Source: Mycoavidus cysteinexigens
GTDB taxonomy: Bacteria > Pseudomonadota > Gammaproteobacteria > Burkholderiales > Burkholderiaceae
Length of the DNA stretch: 64,000 bases
NCBI RefSeq assembly: GCF_003966915.1
Contig: NZ_AP018150.1
Coordinates: forward strand, 310,001 to 374,000
Direction of reading: 5' to 3'
The position numbers were made by a program, and so were the translations under genes. Below the pieces are notes generated by a model. It made no database searches, was not told the DNA's origin, and saw nothing but the letters and a program-made list of their open reading frames with translations. Of this stretch, positions 48,239-58,000 are shown one piece after another (the first letter of the stretch is position 1; each line of letters starts with the position of its first letter).

Positions 48239-48352
48239 GAAAATGCATTTTTTCCTTATAAATCAAAGAACTATAGAAAATAATTGTCAACAGTTTGGTA
48301 GAAACCTACCTAGTATTTATAAGACTTTGCGAGATGCCATTGACAAAAATTT
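48222..48352 (-). repeat. Inverted repeat, right arm (~131 bp)
   Basis: Reverse-complement copy of 47574-47704. Together the arms bound a ~780-bp segment containing the tRNA-His fragment and direct repeat B. Confidence 0.8.
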
Positions 48353-48379
48353 GCTCAGTTACCTCCCCCACTCCTTAAT

Positions 48380-48550
48380 TTAACATATTAGCTCTTCCAG
48401 CAACTTTCCGTAAAACTGCGTCATCAATTCTTCAACAATGTATCGCTGATGGTCTGCCAGTACGCCGGTCTTGTTTGCGAGCAAAAACGTTTCCAGTGAG
48501 AGTAGATAAGTAACTTGCTCCATTTTTGCACTTTCTCGATATTTAAGCAT
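48380..48550 (-). CDS. Possible 56-aa protein
   Basis: Open frame of 56 codons in the otherwise non-coding NLR1-NLR2 gap. The product looks protein-like (YLLSLETFLLANKTGVLADH, then a helical EELMTQFYGKLLEELIC end), mostly helical and amphipathic. No good ribosome site; a second ATG ten codons in is as likely. Not recognised. Could be a small regulator or a remnant. Confidence 0.35.
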   Translation of the reverse strand: MLKYRESAKMEQVTYLLSLETFLLANKTGVLADHQRYIVEELMTQFYGKLLEELIC

Positions 48551-48766
48551 ACGTCAAGAATTGAATTGCAACACAAAACTATTCACATCGCAGTGAGCGG
48601 CATAAATTTAGTCTATCTCCTGGAGAGCCTCACTGAAGAAATCCTATAGCAGACCGAAAAATACCCGTATAAGCTACATAAGTATATTGTTGATTCAAGG
48701 TGCAAGGGCACTAATATTTAAGGAGATGGGCTCACGAAGCAAACCGAAAGGTGCCCACATAAAAGT

Positions 48767-51700
48767 ATGTTACCTCCTATTTGCTCCATTCATTCTCCGT
48801 CAGTACCCCTTTCCTCGACATTGCAGTCGCAAGGGCATGCGTCCGCATCAAGAGAGGTTAACGCTGCTTGGCAGGCTTTAGAAGATGCCGATAGGTGCCA
48901 GAGGAGCCAGATCGATGAGGTGTGGATAAGCTATACAGCGGCGATAAACGCTTTTAACAGCGCTTCTGAGGCTGGTGCAAAAGATATCCAAGCTGGATTA
49001 GCTAGAGCTTATTTGAAGCGTGGGGAAATTGTATCAACGTTTGATCCATCCAAGCTAGAAAATATCCAATCTCAATTAATTCAAGCCTATTTTAAGCTTG
49101 GAGAGAACATTCCAAATGAGAGAAATTTATCGTATTTAAGATGTCTAGCGCGTAAAGACTTTGAAAAGGCCGAGCAATACGGATCAGACGAGGCCACTGC
49201 TATATTGAAAGATATCCAGTTCCGTCAGGCGGAAGTCATTACTTCACGTTACTTTACAAATGAACTGCCACTCACCTCCGTTGAGGATGCTGTCGTAAAG
49301 CAGCAGCACGAAATCAAAAATACTCGCCATTTAGCTTATTGTTGGCATTCACACACTTCTGACGAGCAAAAAGAAACTTTATGTGCGTTAGCGTTGAAGA
49401 TACTCACGGCGGCCAATAATCTAACTGGCAGCGACAATTTGGGACACTCGCAAGAAATAGCGCCGTTAGCAGCGATTCCTGATAAAAAAATTTATGATAG
49501 GTGGACAAACATCATGATTACAGCTTTGTCTGGGAAAGGCATGCTGAATCAACCGGCGCTGCGAGGCCTAGAAGTTATATTACGCAACCTTCCGTTATCG
49601 TGGCTTAACGCTCAGCAGGTCGAAATGAGTCTGGTAAGGCTATTAGAAACTCTAAACGGAATTTTCAAGAGCAACCCCTGGGGAAGTACTGAATCACTTC
49701 AAGTATTGTTGCAAACTACCTCGCAGCTGTTGGATACGATCTTCCGGGTCGGCATCAAATTCGGTATCAGTCGCAAGGGATTACGAGATTCTCTGAATAA
49801 GAGCTTGGCTGATTTACGCGGAAAATACTCGACAGACCCGGAGCTGACTTTCCAAGTCGATTATGCGCGCCAAGCCTTGGAGCGCATTCCTAATGATGAA
49901 AGCGCTTTGAAGGAAGCGGCAACTCGCGCCTATGACGCATTAATAACAGCCTTAAGTATTAAAGCCATTATCGCAAGCGTCGCCAAAAATGGCGTTGCAT
50001 TTCATTATGCCGTTGAGAATGCTTCAAAGGCTGGTGACATTCCCAATGCAGTCGCGGCGCTCACGTCTTTCAATGCCGCCGACGCGAAAACCGCTTTGCC
50101 AATTTTGAAAGAAATCGGTACGAACATGCGTCAGGCGCTGAGAAATCGAACCGTAGCGCGACCCTGGTATACCGCTCTGCAATTTATCGATGTGTGCTTT
50201 TTGGAACAAGGCTGGCTCTTCGAGTTCGAGAGCTTTTTTCATGAGTATCTGAATGTCGATGATGAGAATTTTCTACAGGGTCTGTGTCAACGCTTAGAGT
50301 ACATCGTTGGGCGCCAATACAGTGAAGCACAACGTTTAGAAAAGCGGGCACAATTTTTAGAGAATCGCACTCAACTCTTGGCACCTCTGGCATCAGAGGC
50401 TCGTGACCGGGCTCAGCAGGTAAAGAAAGTCGCGCAGCAAGCTACTAAATTTTTAAGCGATTTCATGTTGCCCAAGAATAATCGCGTCGTGCAGCAAGCG
50501 ACTTTAAATACCTTAAAGCGCTTAAAAGCTGAACTTCCTGAGCTGCTAGAAGAGCTCCCAGAGATTTTAAAGCAAGTACGCACTGCTGATGACGGCGCAT
50601 CAGTCCAAAAGGCTGAAGTTACGCCGGCCTGGCATGCCGACTGGTATACACCTCCTACCGAACTCTTAAAGAAACAATTGGGCGAAAGCGCTGAACTCAC
50701 TTTAGGGCCCAAACTCCAAGAGTTGAGAAAAGCGTTTTTACAGACCACGGAAGATATTATCATAGCCAAAGATAATACTATTGTAGCCAAAGATGAGCTT
50801 TATGAAAAACCGGACTGTACTCTCATCAATCAAAATCAGCGCCTTGCTTTAGAAAGCAAAGATGACAAAATAGGCGAAATCAACAGCTTCCTCACTTCAC
50901 CGGAAGCGCGAGTCTTATTACTGTTAGGTGGGACAGGCTCTGGCAAAACTCAGTTTGGCCGGCACCTCGCTCGTCGCTTATGGGACGAATATAGTGCTGC
51001 GATTGAACAGGATGATTATTCTCGCCCTATACCCTTATTTATTGACCTACCAAAGCTGAACCCAAACTCAAGCGTTTCACCGGGGAATTTTATCTCCACA
51101 TATCTAACAAATCAGGGATTGGAAGCACAGTTTAAAGACCTGCGGAAAGATGAGAGGCGTTTTGTTTTTATTCTGGATGGCTATGACGAGTTCGCCAGTT
51201 TCTCGCCCACATTCTATGCTGATAATGAACTGGGGCAGTGGACGCATGCAAAAATCATCATTAGTAGCCGACGAGAATATTTGGGTACTGATAACTATCG
51301 GGACTCTTTCCTGCCACCATCAACTTACGAATCTCAACGACCGTCCGACCAATTTTTGAAAGAATTTCATCTAGCGCCATTTTCAGATGAAATGATTGAG
51401 CGTTATATCGAAAATTATGTAACTAAGTCAAAGCAAGACGCCTCACTAATCGAGCAGTACAAAGAAAAATTACTGAATGGCTCGCCAGAATTAAAAAAGC
51501 TTATAAGCAATCCCTTGTTACTCAACATGGCCTTGACTGTCTTCAAGACACCCGAGTCCATCGACAATACTATAACCCGGATTGGCTTATACGATAAGTT
51601 TATGGAGTATTGGTTTGACCGCGAATGCAAAAGCTTAGGAAATAATCCAAATTTAAAAGAACGGGATTTCTTTATAAAGAATTTATTCAAAAATTTCAGT

Positions 51701-54583
51701 AAGCGTGTCAAGACCTCTGCTCAAGATTTTGCAATAGGTATATATAAAGAGAAAAAAGAGACACAGGGGGTGGTCAAATATTCGACAGTGAAAGAGCCAC
51801 CATCTTGGTGCAAGAATTTTTTAAACCCAGATGACGTAAAAAATTCGCTATTGCGCCGTAGTATTCCACTAAATCATCAAATAATTCAGGAGGAAGGCCT
51901 TCTCGAAACTTATCAATATGAACAGTATCAGTTTAAACATAAATCTTTTCTAGATTATTTTGTGGCCGAAGCTTTGTGGGAAAGTTGCGTTTTACAAGCA
52001 ACGGAAATGGAGCCACTATTCAACCAGCTGAACCTTGTCAAAGATCCAGGAGTACTTGACTTTTTAGCTGAGCGAGTTCAACAGAAGCCAGCATTGATAG
52101 ATCTGTTAGTCGATTTGATTAATCTCTCGAAGTCGGATGATAAGTCGGGTGACGAATTTCATATCGCGGCGGCTAATGCACTAACTATTTTAGTCAGAGC
52201 GGAAGTGCAGTTGAGCGGAAGAGATTTCAATGCGATTCATGCACGTGGAGCAGATTTAAGTTATGGAGTATTTGACCATACCAAATTCGAAAGGGCAGAT
52301 TTAAGTGAAGTGCAATTACGAGGCGCGTGGTTGCGAAAGGTTAATCTTGCGGGAGCGGACCTTGCCGGTGTTAACTTTGGAGAAAAGCCGAGATTACAAC
52401 CCGGCGTCATAGTTAAAGCGTGCTGTTATTCGCCTGATGGGGCCTGGTTGGCTATTGCCACAAACAACAGAGTTCAGCTGTATTGTACGGAGACTTTAGA
52501 GCTTCAGCCCATTGTTAGGGAGCATCGTGGTGATACGGTGGTGACGAGTGTGGCGTTTTCGCGAAACGGACAGTGGCTAGCCTCGGGTGGTACGGATTGT
52601 GCCGTTAGGCTTTGGTCGGTGAAACCTGACGCTAAAGGTTCCAGTTCCGCGTTTAAGTTTATCGGGCATGAGGATTGGGTGTTAAGCGTGGCGTTTTCGC
52701 CAAACAACAAGTGGCTGGCCTCGGGTAGTGCCGATCATACGGTCAAGCTGTGGTCGGTGGAACCTGACGCTGAAGGCTTCAGGTTAGGGTTTACGTTTAA
52801 AGGGCATACTCATTCGGTGAAAAGCGTGGCATTTTCTTCTCCAAAGGGTAAGTGGCTGGCTTCGGGCAGTTATGATAAGTCGATCAAACTGTGGTCGGTG
52901 AAACCTGATGGGGTGGAGAGTGAGGCGTTTCTGCCAGGCGATCAGCGGTCAGCCTCAAGCAGTGAGGACAAGCCGATCAAGTTGAAGGGAATTGGTGAGG
53001 ACACGTTTGAAGGGTATCATAATGAAGAGAATGAGAGGTATCGTTATCCCACTCGCCGGAAGTTCCAGTATATGTCTAAAGGGCATGTGTTTGGGGTGAG
53101 TAGTGTGATGTTTTCGCCAGCAGAAGACAACGAGTCAGAAAGCAAATGGCTGGCCTCGGGCAGTGATGACAAGACGGTCAAGCTGTGGTTGGTGCAAGAT
53201 AACACGCTCAAGTTCCAGTGCACGCTCGGGGAGCATGGAGGGTGGGTGAATAGTGTGGCGTTTTCGCCAAATAGCGTGTGGCTGGCCTCGGGCGGTGAGG
53301 ACAAGATGATCAAGCTGTGGTCGGTGGAGCTTGACGCTGACGGGCGCAGGCTCCAGCGAACGTTTGAAGGGCATACTCATGCGGTGACGAGTGTGTCGTT
53401 TTCGCGGGACAGCCAGTGGTTGGCCTCGAGCAGTGAGGACTGGACGGTCAGGCAATCGGCGGTGGGAGATATCGAGCGTGAGCTCCAGCACACGTTTGAA
53501 AGACATGCTAATACAGTGAATAGTGTAGCTTTTTCGCCAAACAGCATATGGCTGGCCTCGGGCAGTAATGACAAGACGATCAAGCTGTGGTCGGTGGGGC
53601 CTGACGCTGACGGGTGCAAGCTCCAGCGAACGCTTGAAGGGCATACTGATTCAGTGACGAGTGTGACGTTCTCGCCGAAGACGGAGAGCGTGTGGCTGGC
53701 CTCGGGCAGTAGTGACCGTTCGATTAGGCTATGGTCGGTGAGAACCGGTTCGTCCGTGTCCCCGGACAAATCTAACTGGCATACTCATGCGGTGACGAGT
53801 GTGACATTTTCGCGAAGCGGCGAGTGGCTGGCCTCGGGTAGTGATGACAAGACTATCAAGCTATGGTCGGTGCAAGGTAACGAGCTCGAGTTAAAGCATA
53901 CGTTTACGGGTCACGAGAATCCGGTGACAAGTGTGACGTTTTCGCCAAAGAACGAGGAATTGCTGGCCTCGGGCAGTTATGATTATACGGTCAGATTGTG
54001 GTCGACTAAAACGGACTTGTTCGCGTTGCCAGATACATCTGGAACGCATCGTACCCCTCTGACGAGTGTGACGTTTTCGCCAAATGGCGAGTTACTGCTC
54101 TCTGCCAGTTATGATGGGGCGGTCAAGCTATGGTCAGTGGAAGATAACAGGCTTGAGTGCCAATGCGTGTTTGCAGAGTCTCCTGCCTGGGTAAGTAGTA
54201 TAGCATTTTCGCCCGATGGCGAGTGGCTGGCGATGGCGAATGCTATCCGGTTAGTATATGTGATTTCATTCGCCTCAAAAGTATGTTTTTCAGAGATAGG
54301 AGGCTTTGCTGGTTATGTTTACTCCTCGGCCTGGCGAGATTTGCTTGATGGCAATGCGCGACTACTAGCAACAGGAGGGGGGGATGGCGTAGTTCGCCTG
54401 TGGCGGGTGATAATGGAAGAAAGGAAAGGCAGTATCATCATCCGTGAGGTTCGGTTGAGTTGGGCCTCACATCAAACGGTATTGACCGCGGTGGATGCTT
54501 CTATTGACAACGCGGAGTATTTAGGATCGAATAATACCGCCTTGCTAATTGAGCGTGGCGCCAAAGGCACTCCTAAAAATTAA
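48767..54583 (+). CDS. NLR2: giant helical - NACHT - pentapeptide - WD40 protein
   Basis: A 1938-aa STAND/NLR-like protein, the largest in the window. Order: TPR-like N-terminus (about 35-170); a helical domain (about 178-625) shared with the 853-aa protein; NACHT with Walker A GGTGSGKTQFGRHLA (about 722), Walker B FVFILDGYDEFA (about 799) and IISSRREYL; a helical region ending YQFKHKSFLDYFVAEALWE; pentapeptide-like repeats (about 1145-1205); about 14 diverged WD40 units (about 1220-1895), enough for two seven-bladed propellers; a tail ending LLIERGAKG. I find no copy of the Q/G/N motif. The ATG at 48767 lacks a clear ribosome site, so the start is uncertain. Confidence 0.82.
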   Translation: MLPPICSIHSPSVPLSSTLQSQGHASASREVNAAWQALEDADRCQRSQIDEVWISYTAAINAFNSASEAGAKDIQAGLARAYLKRGEIVSTFDPSKLENIQSQLIQAYFKLGENIPNERNLSYLRCLARKDFEKAEQYGSDEATAILKDIQFRQAEVITSRYFTNELPLTSVEDAVVKQQHEIKNTRHLAYCWHSHTSDEQKETLCALALKILTAANNLTGSDNLGHSQEIAPLAAIPDKKIYDRWTNIMITALSGKGMLNQPALRGLEVILRNLPLSWLNAQQVEMSLVRLLETLNGIFKSNPWGSTESLQVLLQTTSQLLDTIFRVGIKFGISRKGLRDSLNKSLADLRGKYSTDPELTFQVDYARQALERIPNDESALKEAATRAYDALITALSIKAIIASVAKNGVAFHYAVENASKAGDIPNAVAALTSFNAADAKTALPILKEIGTNMRQALRNRTVARPWYTALQFIDVCFLEQGWLFEFESFFHEYLNVDDENFLQGLCQRLEYIVGRQYSEAQRLEKRAQFLENRTQLLAPLASEARDRAQQVKKVAQQATKFLSDFMLPKNNRVVQQATLNTLKRLKAELPELLEELPEILKQVRTADDGASVQKAEVTPAWHADWYTPPTELLKKQLGESAELTLGPKLQELRKAFLQTTEDIIIAKDNTIVAKDELYEKPDCTLINQNQRLALESKDDKIGEINSFLTSPEARVLLLLGGTGSGKTQFGRHLARRLWDEYSAAIEQDDYSRPIPLFIDLPKLNPNSSVSPGNFISTYLTNQGLEAQFKDLRKDERRFVFILDGYDEFASFSPTFYADNELGQWTHAKIIISSRREYLGTDNYRDSFLPPSTYESQRPSDQFLKEFHLAPFSDEMIERYIENYVTKSKQDASLIEQYKEKLLNGSPELKKLISNPLLLNMALTVFKTPESIDNTITRIGLYDKFMEYWFDRECKSLGNNPNLKERDFFIKNLFKNFSKRVKTSAQDFAIGIYKEKKETQGVVKYSTVKEPPSWCKNFLNPDDVKNSLLRRSIPLNHQIIQEEGLLETYQYEQYQFKHKSFLDYFVAEALWESCVLQATEMEPLFNQLNLVKDPGVLDFLAERVQQKPALIDLLVDLINLSKSDDKSGDEFHIAAANALTILVRAEVQLSGRDFNAIHARGADLSYGVFDHTKFERADLSEVQLRGAWLRKVNLAGADLAGVNFGEKPRLQPGVIVKACCYSPDGAWLAIATNNRVQLYCTETLELQPIVREHRGDTVVTSVAFSRNGQWLASGGTDCAVRLWSVKPDAKGSSSAFKFIGHEDWVLSVAFSPNNKWLASGSADHTVKLWSVEPDAEGFRLGFTFKGHTHSVKSVAFSSPKGKWLASGSYDKSIKLWSVKPDGVESEAFLPGDQRSASSSEDKPIKLKGIGEDTFEGYHNEENERYRYPTRRKFQYMSKGHVFGVSSVMFSPAEDNESESKWLASGSDDKTVKLWLVQDNTLKFQCTLGEHGGWVNSVAFSPNSVWLASGGEDKMIKLWSVELDADGRRLQRTFEGHTHAVTSVSFSRDSQWLASSSEDWTVRQSAVGDIERELQHTFERHANTVNSVAFSPNSIWLASGSNDKTIKLWSVGPDADGCKLQRTLEGHTDSVTSVTFSPKTESVWLASGSSDRSIRLWSVRTGSSVSPDKSNWHTHAVTSVTFSRSGEWLASGSDDKTIKLWSVQGNELELKHTFTGHENPVTSVTFSPKNEELLASGSYDYTVRLWSTKTDLFALPDTSGTHRTPLTSVTFSPNGELLLSASYDGAVKLWSVEDNRLECQCVFAESPAWVSSIAFSPDGEWLAMANAIRLVYVISFASKVCFSEIGGFAGYVYSSAWRDLLDGNARLLATGGGDGVVRLWRVIMEERKGSIIIREVRLSWASHQTVLTAVDASIDNAEYLGSNNTALLIERGAKGTPKN

Positions 54584-54617
54584 ACATGAGAATAGCCCGT
54601 TTGTCGATAGGTAGCAG

Positions 54618-54833
54618 TTAAAAAGCAACTAAGTGATCATGCTGCTGGGTTTGCTGCAACTGCCGATAGAACGCTCTTAATCCAAGCGCTTGCTCGCGCC
54701 ATTGCCAACAGACATTGGCGTTGAAAGCGTTGACTTCGGCAATTTCAGCAATCGAAACGCTGGCGGGTTCTCGGTCAAACCCGGCGGGAGCTCCGGCAGG
54801 CCCGCCGGCAAATGATGCGTTGTAGTGGCGCAC
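54618..54833 (-). pseudogene. IS66-type OrfA remnant, second copy
   Basis: A 71-codon frame on the minus strand containing ASVSIAEIAEVNAFNANVCW and then WREQALGLRAFYRQLQ, the OrfA helix-turn-helix of IS66-family elements. It closely matches the plus-strand remnant at 43203-43349 but starts with an unrelated Gly/Ala/Pro stretch. No other IS66 genes are nearby. It lies in the 420-bp gap between NLR2 and NLR3. Confidence 0.55.
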
Positions 54834-55005
54834 GAAGCCAACGTTAACGCCGAAATTAGCGGCATCTTTTCAAAGTTTCTGGCACTGTCCCATGTTGTCG
54901 TGACTTGGGGCAAATAAGTTTTATTCAAAAAAGGCTGAGTTTTTATCCGATGGTGAATCATCCAGATATAGGTTAAATACGAATTATTAAAAATGGGTAG
55001 CCAGC

Positions 55006-58000
55006 ATGTCACCGATTAATCCAAGCCAAAATACTCAACCTTCGTTAGCTTCATATTTTCCTCAAATAGATTCATCTTTTTCGAATAAACGAGCACGACC
55101 TGATTCAATGCATGAGGCTTATGATGCAGAGATGCAATCTGTCACACAAACTAGCATAGGCTTAGTAAGTATCCCAGTGAGTGGTTCGAATCACCAGGTT
55201 GAAGTGCATTACCATGGAACAGGTTTAGATCTCACGCTTCTAGAAACTCTAATACGTCAGCAAAACTTCGCCTTGCAACCTAATACTGTCCCCCTAGCTA
55301 ATTTGGGTGAGAGCATTGAAACGATGCGACAGAATTATTTATCGGTTCTACAGGTTGACGAAACGATAAGAGATGCACTGAGTCTTTATGTTGGACCTGA
55401 AGGTAAGGCGGTGGGCAGCGTAGAATCGGGTGAGCGTTTTGATTTAAGACACAAGCTCAATGCGTTTTTAGAATCAGATAAGAAAGTCTTTTTACTGCTA
55501 GGAGAGGCTGGTTCAGGAAAATCGACGTTTAATCGCTATTTAGCACGCCAGCTATGGGCAAACTATGAACTGGCTGATAAAAAAGAGGATGAGCGTATTC
55601 CAGTATTCATCCAGCTCACGACACTAAAAGATCCGAATGAAAACCTGCTCACTGAATATTTTACTGAGGAAGGTTTTTCAAAAGAGCAAATCCAACAGCT
55701 ACGGCAAAGCCGGCGGTTTATCTTTATTCTGGATGGCTATGACGAGATTAAGCATCGTCAACGGGTTTTTTATACGGATAACAAGCTCGATAAGTGGGAT
55801 GCTAAAGTGATAATCAGTAGCCGCCCAGAATATTTAGGGCCAAGTTATCAAAGCAAGTTTTATCCGTCCGGTCAAGCGAGAGTATTTGAAGAATGTGAGC
55901 TAGCCCAATTTTCTAAGGCTGCAATTAGAGGCTATATAGAAAGCCATGTCAGACATGCAAAATCCAAATGGAATGTGGAGCAGTATCAAAGCGCTTTATC
56001 GCATCCAGACTTACAGGCGCTGATAGGCAATCCATTTTTACTTAAGGTTGTGCTAGAGGTGTTGCCTTCGTTGGGCTCAAAAGAAGGCTCTTCTAATCGG
56101 AATTCCTATACTCGAGGCGCACTCTATGAGCAGTTTGCGAAAAACTGGTTTGGACGCTCGCAGAGTCGGTTACAAGGGATTCAGTTAACTAGAGAAGAGC
56201 AAAAAACCTTTAACCGTTTAGCCGAAGAAGATTTTGTTGAGCATGGGATTCATTTTAGCCAAGAGTTTGCGCTTGCGTTGTATAAAAAACAGGTTTTGGT
56301 TGCGACGTATTCGACAGGGCAAGCCAGCGAAGGGCAAGAGTGGGGCCATTTTTTAAGCAATGATGACGAAAAGACACGGCTCTTACGCTTTAATGCGCCT
56401 TTATCGAGGAAAGGAAACCAATACCGGTTTATCCATAAATCCCTGCGAGATTATTTTGTGGCGAGAGCGTTGTGGGAAGAGCTGGGAAGTGGTGCTAAGA
56501 GTCATGAAGTAGAGCTATCTAAGAAACTGGGTGTGATAAGAAATGTACGTCCAGTATGGGAAAGTCTAGGCGAAGGATTTGAGTTTGAGTCATCTGTGCA
56601 ATTCAACGCACTGAATGTAGTAGAAGACCCAGCAGTGCAGAGTTTTTTAGTAGAGCGAGTGCAAGAGGATAGAGTTTTACTGAAGGCTCTTTTAGCGTGG
56701 GTGAAAGTGTCTAAGAGCCGAGAGGATGTTAAAAGAGGCGCGTCGAATGCACTGACGGTCTTAGTGAAAGCGGGAGTTCAGTTTAATGGATGTGATTTAA
56801 GAGGAATCCAGGTACCTGGATCTGATCTGAGTAATGGAGTATTTGATTCAGCGCAGTTGCAAGGGTCGGATTTGAGTGGAGCAAATCTTCGTGCGATCTG
56901 GCTGCGTGAGGCGAATTTAAACGGCTCGCAGATGTCAGGAGTGCAGTTTGGAGAATGGCCTTATCTGAAAGAAGAGGGCGTGGTGAATTCGTGCGCGTAT
57001 TCGCCCGATGGGAAAATATGCGCGATGGGTCTTGGTAACGGTACGATCCGTGTGTATGCGACGTCGAATTGGGAAAAAATCCACACCTTACGTGGACATA
57101 CTTTCTCTGTTAGGGGCGTGGTGTATTCGCCGAGCTTGCGCGGGCATACGAATAGTGTTCTGAGCGTAGCGTATTCGCCGAGCGGTTTGCAGCTCGCCTC
57201 GGGCAGTTATGACTGTACGGTACGTCTGTGGGACGCGGAAAGCGGCGCCCTTAGTCACACCTTAGCAGGACATACCTCCAATGTTACTAGCGTGGCGTAT
57301 TCGCCGAGCGGTTTGCAGCTCGCCTCGGGCAGTTATGACTGTACGGTACGTCTGTGGGACGCGGAAAGCGGCGCCCTTAGTCACACCTTAGAAGGACATA
57401 CCAACCGGGTTAATAGCGTGGCGTATTCACCGAGCGGAATGCAGGTCGCCTCGGGGAGTCATGACCAGACGGTACGTCTGTGGGACGTGGAAAGTGGCGC
57501 CCTTGCTCACACCTTAGCAGGACATACCTCCAATGTTATTAGCGTGGCGTATTCGCCGAGCGGTTTGCAGCTCGCCTCGGGGAGTTATGACAAGACGGTA
57601 CGTCTGTGGGACGCGGAAAGCGGCGCCCTTAGTCACACCTTAGAAGGACATACAAACTGGGTTAATAGCGTGGCGTATTCACCGAGCGGAACGCAGGTCG
57701 CCTCGGGGAGTCATGACCGGACGGTACGTCTGTGGGACGCGGAAAGTGGCGCCCTTGCTCACACCTTAGCAGGACATACCTCCCATGTTTATAGCGTGGC
57801 GTATTCGCCGAGCGGTTCTCAGATCGCCTCGGGCAGTTGGGGCGGTACGATGCATCTGTGGGAGGCGCAAATCGGTGCCCTTGGTCACACCTTACGTGGA
57901 CATACAGAAGCTGTTAGTAGCGTGACGTATTCGCCGAGCGGAATGCAGCTCGCCTCGGGGAGTTATGATAAGACGGTACGTCTGTGGGAGGCGCAAAGCG

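Noticed and set aside
48687-48881. 64-codon frame overlapping the start of NLR2, with an internal ATG behind AAGGAG
   Set aside because: The overlap is with clear coding sequence of NLR2 and the product is basic and low complexity; kept only as a doubt about the NLR2 start.
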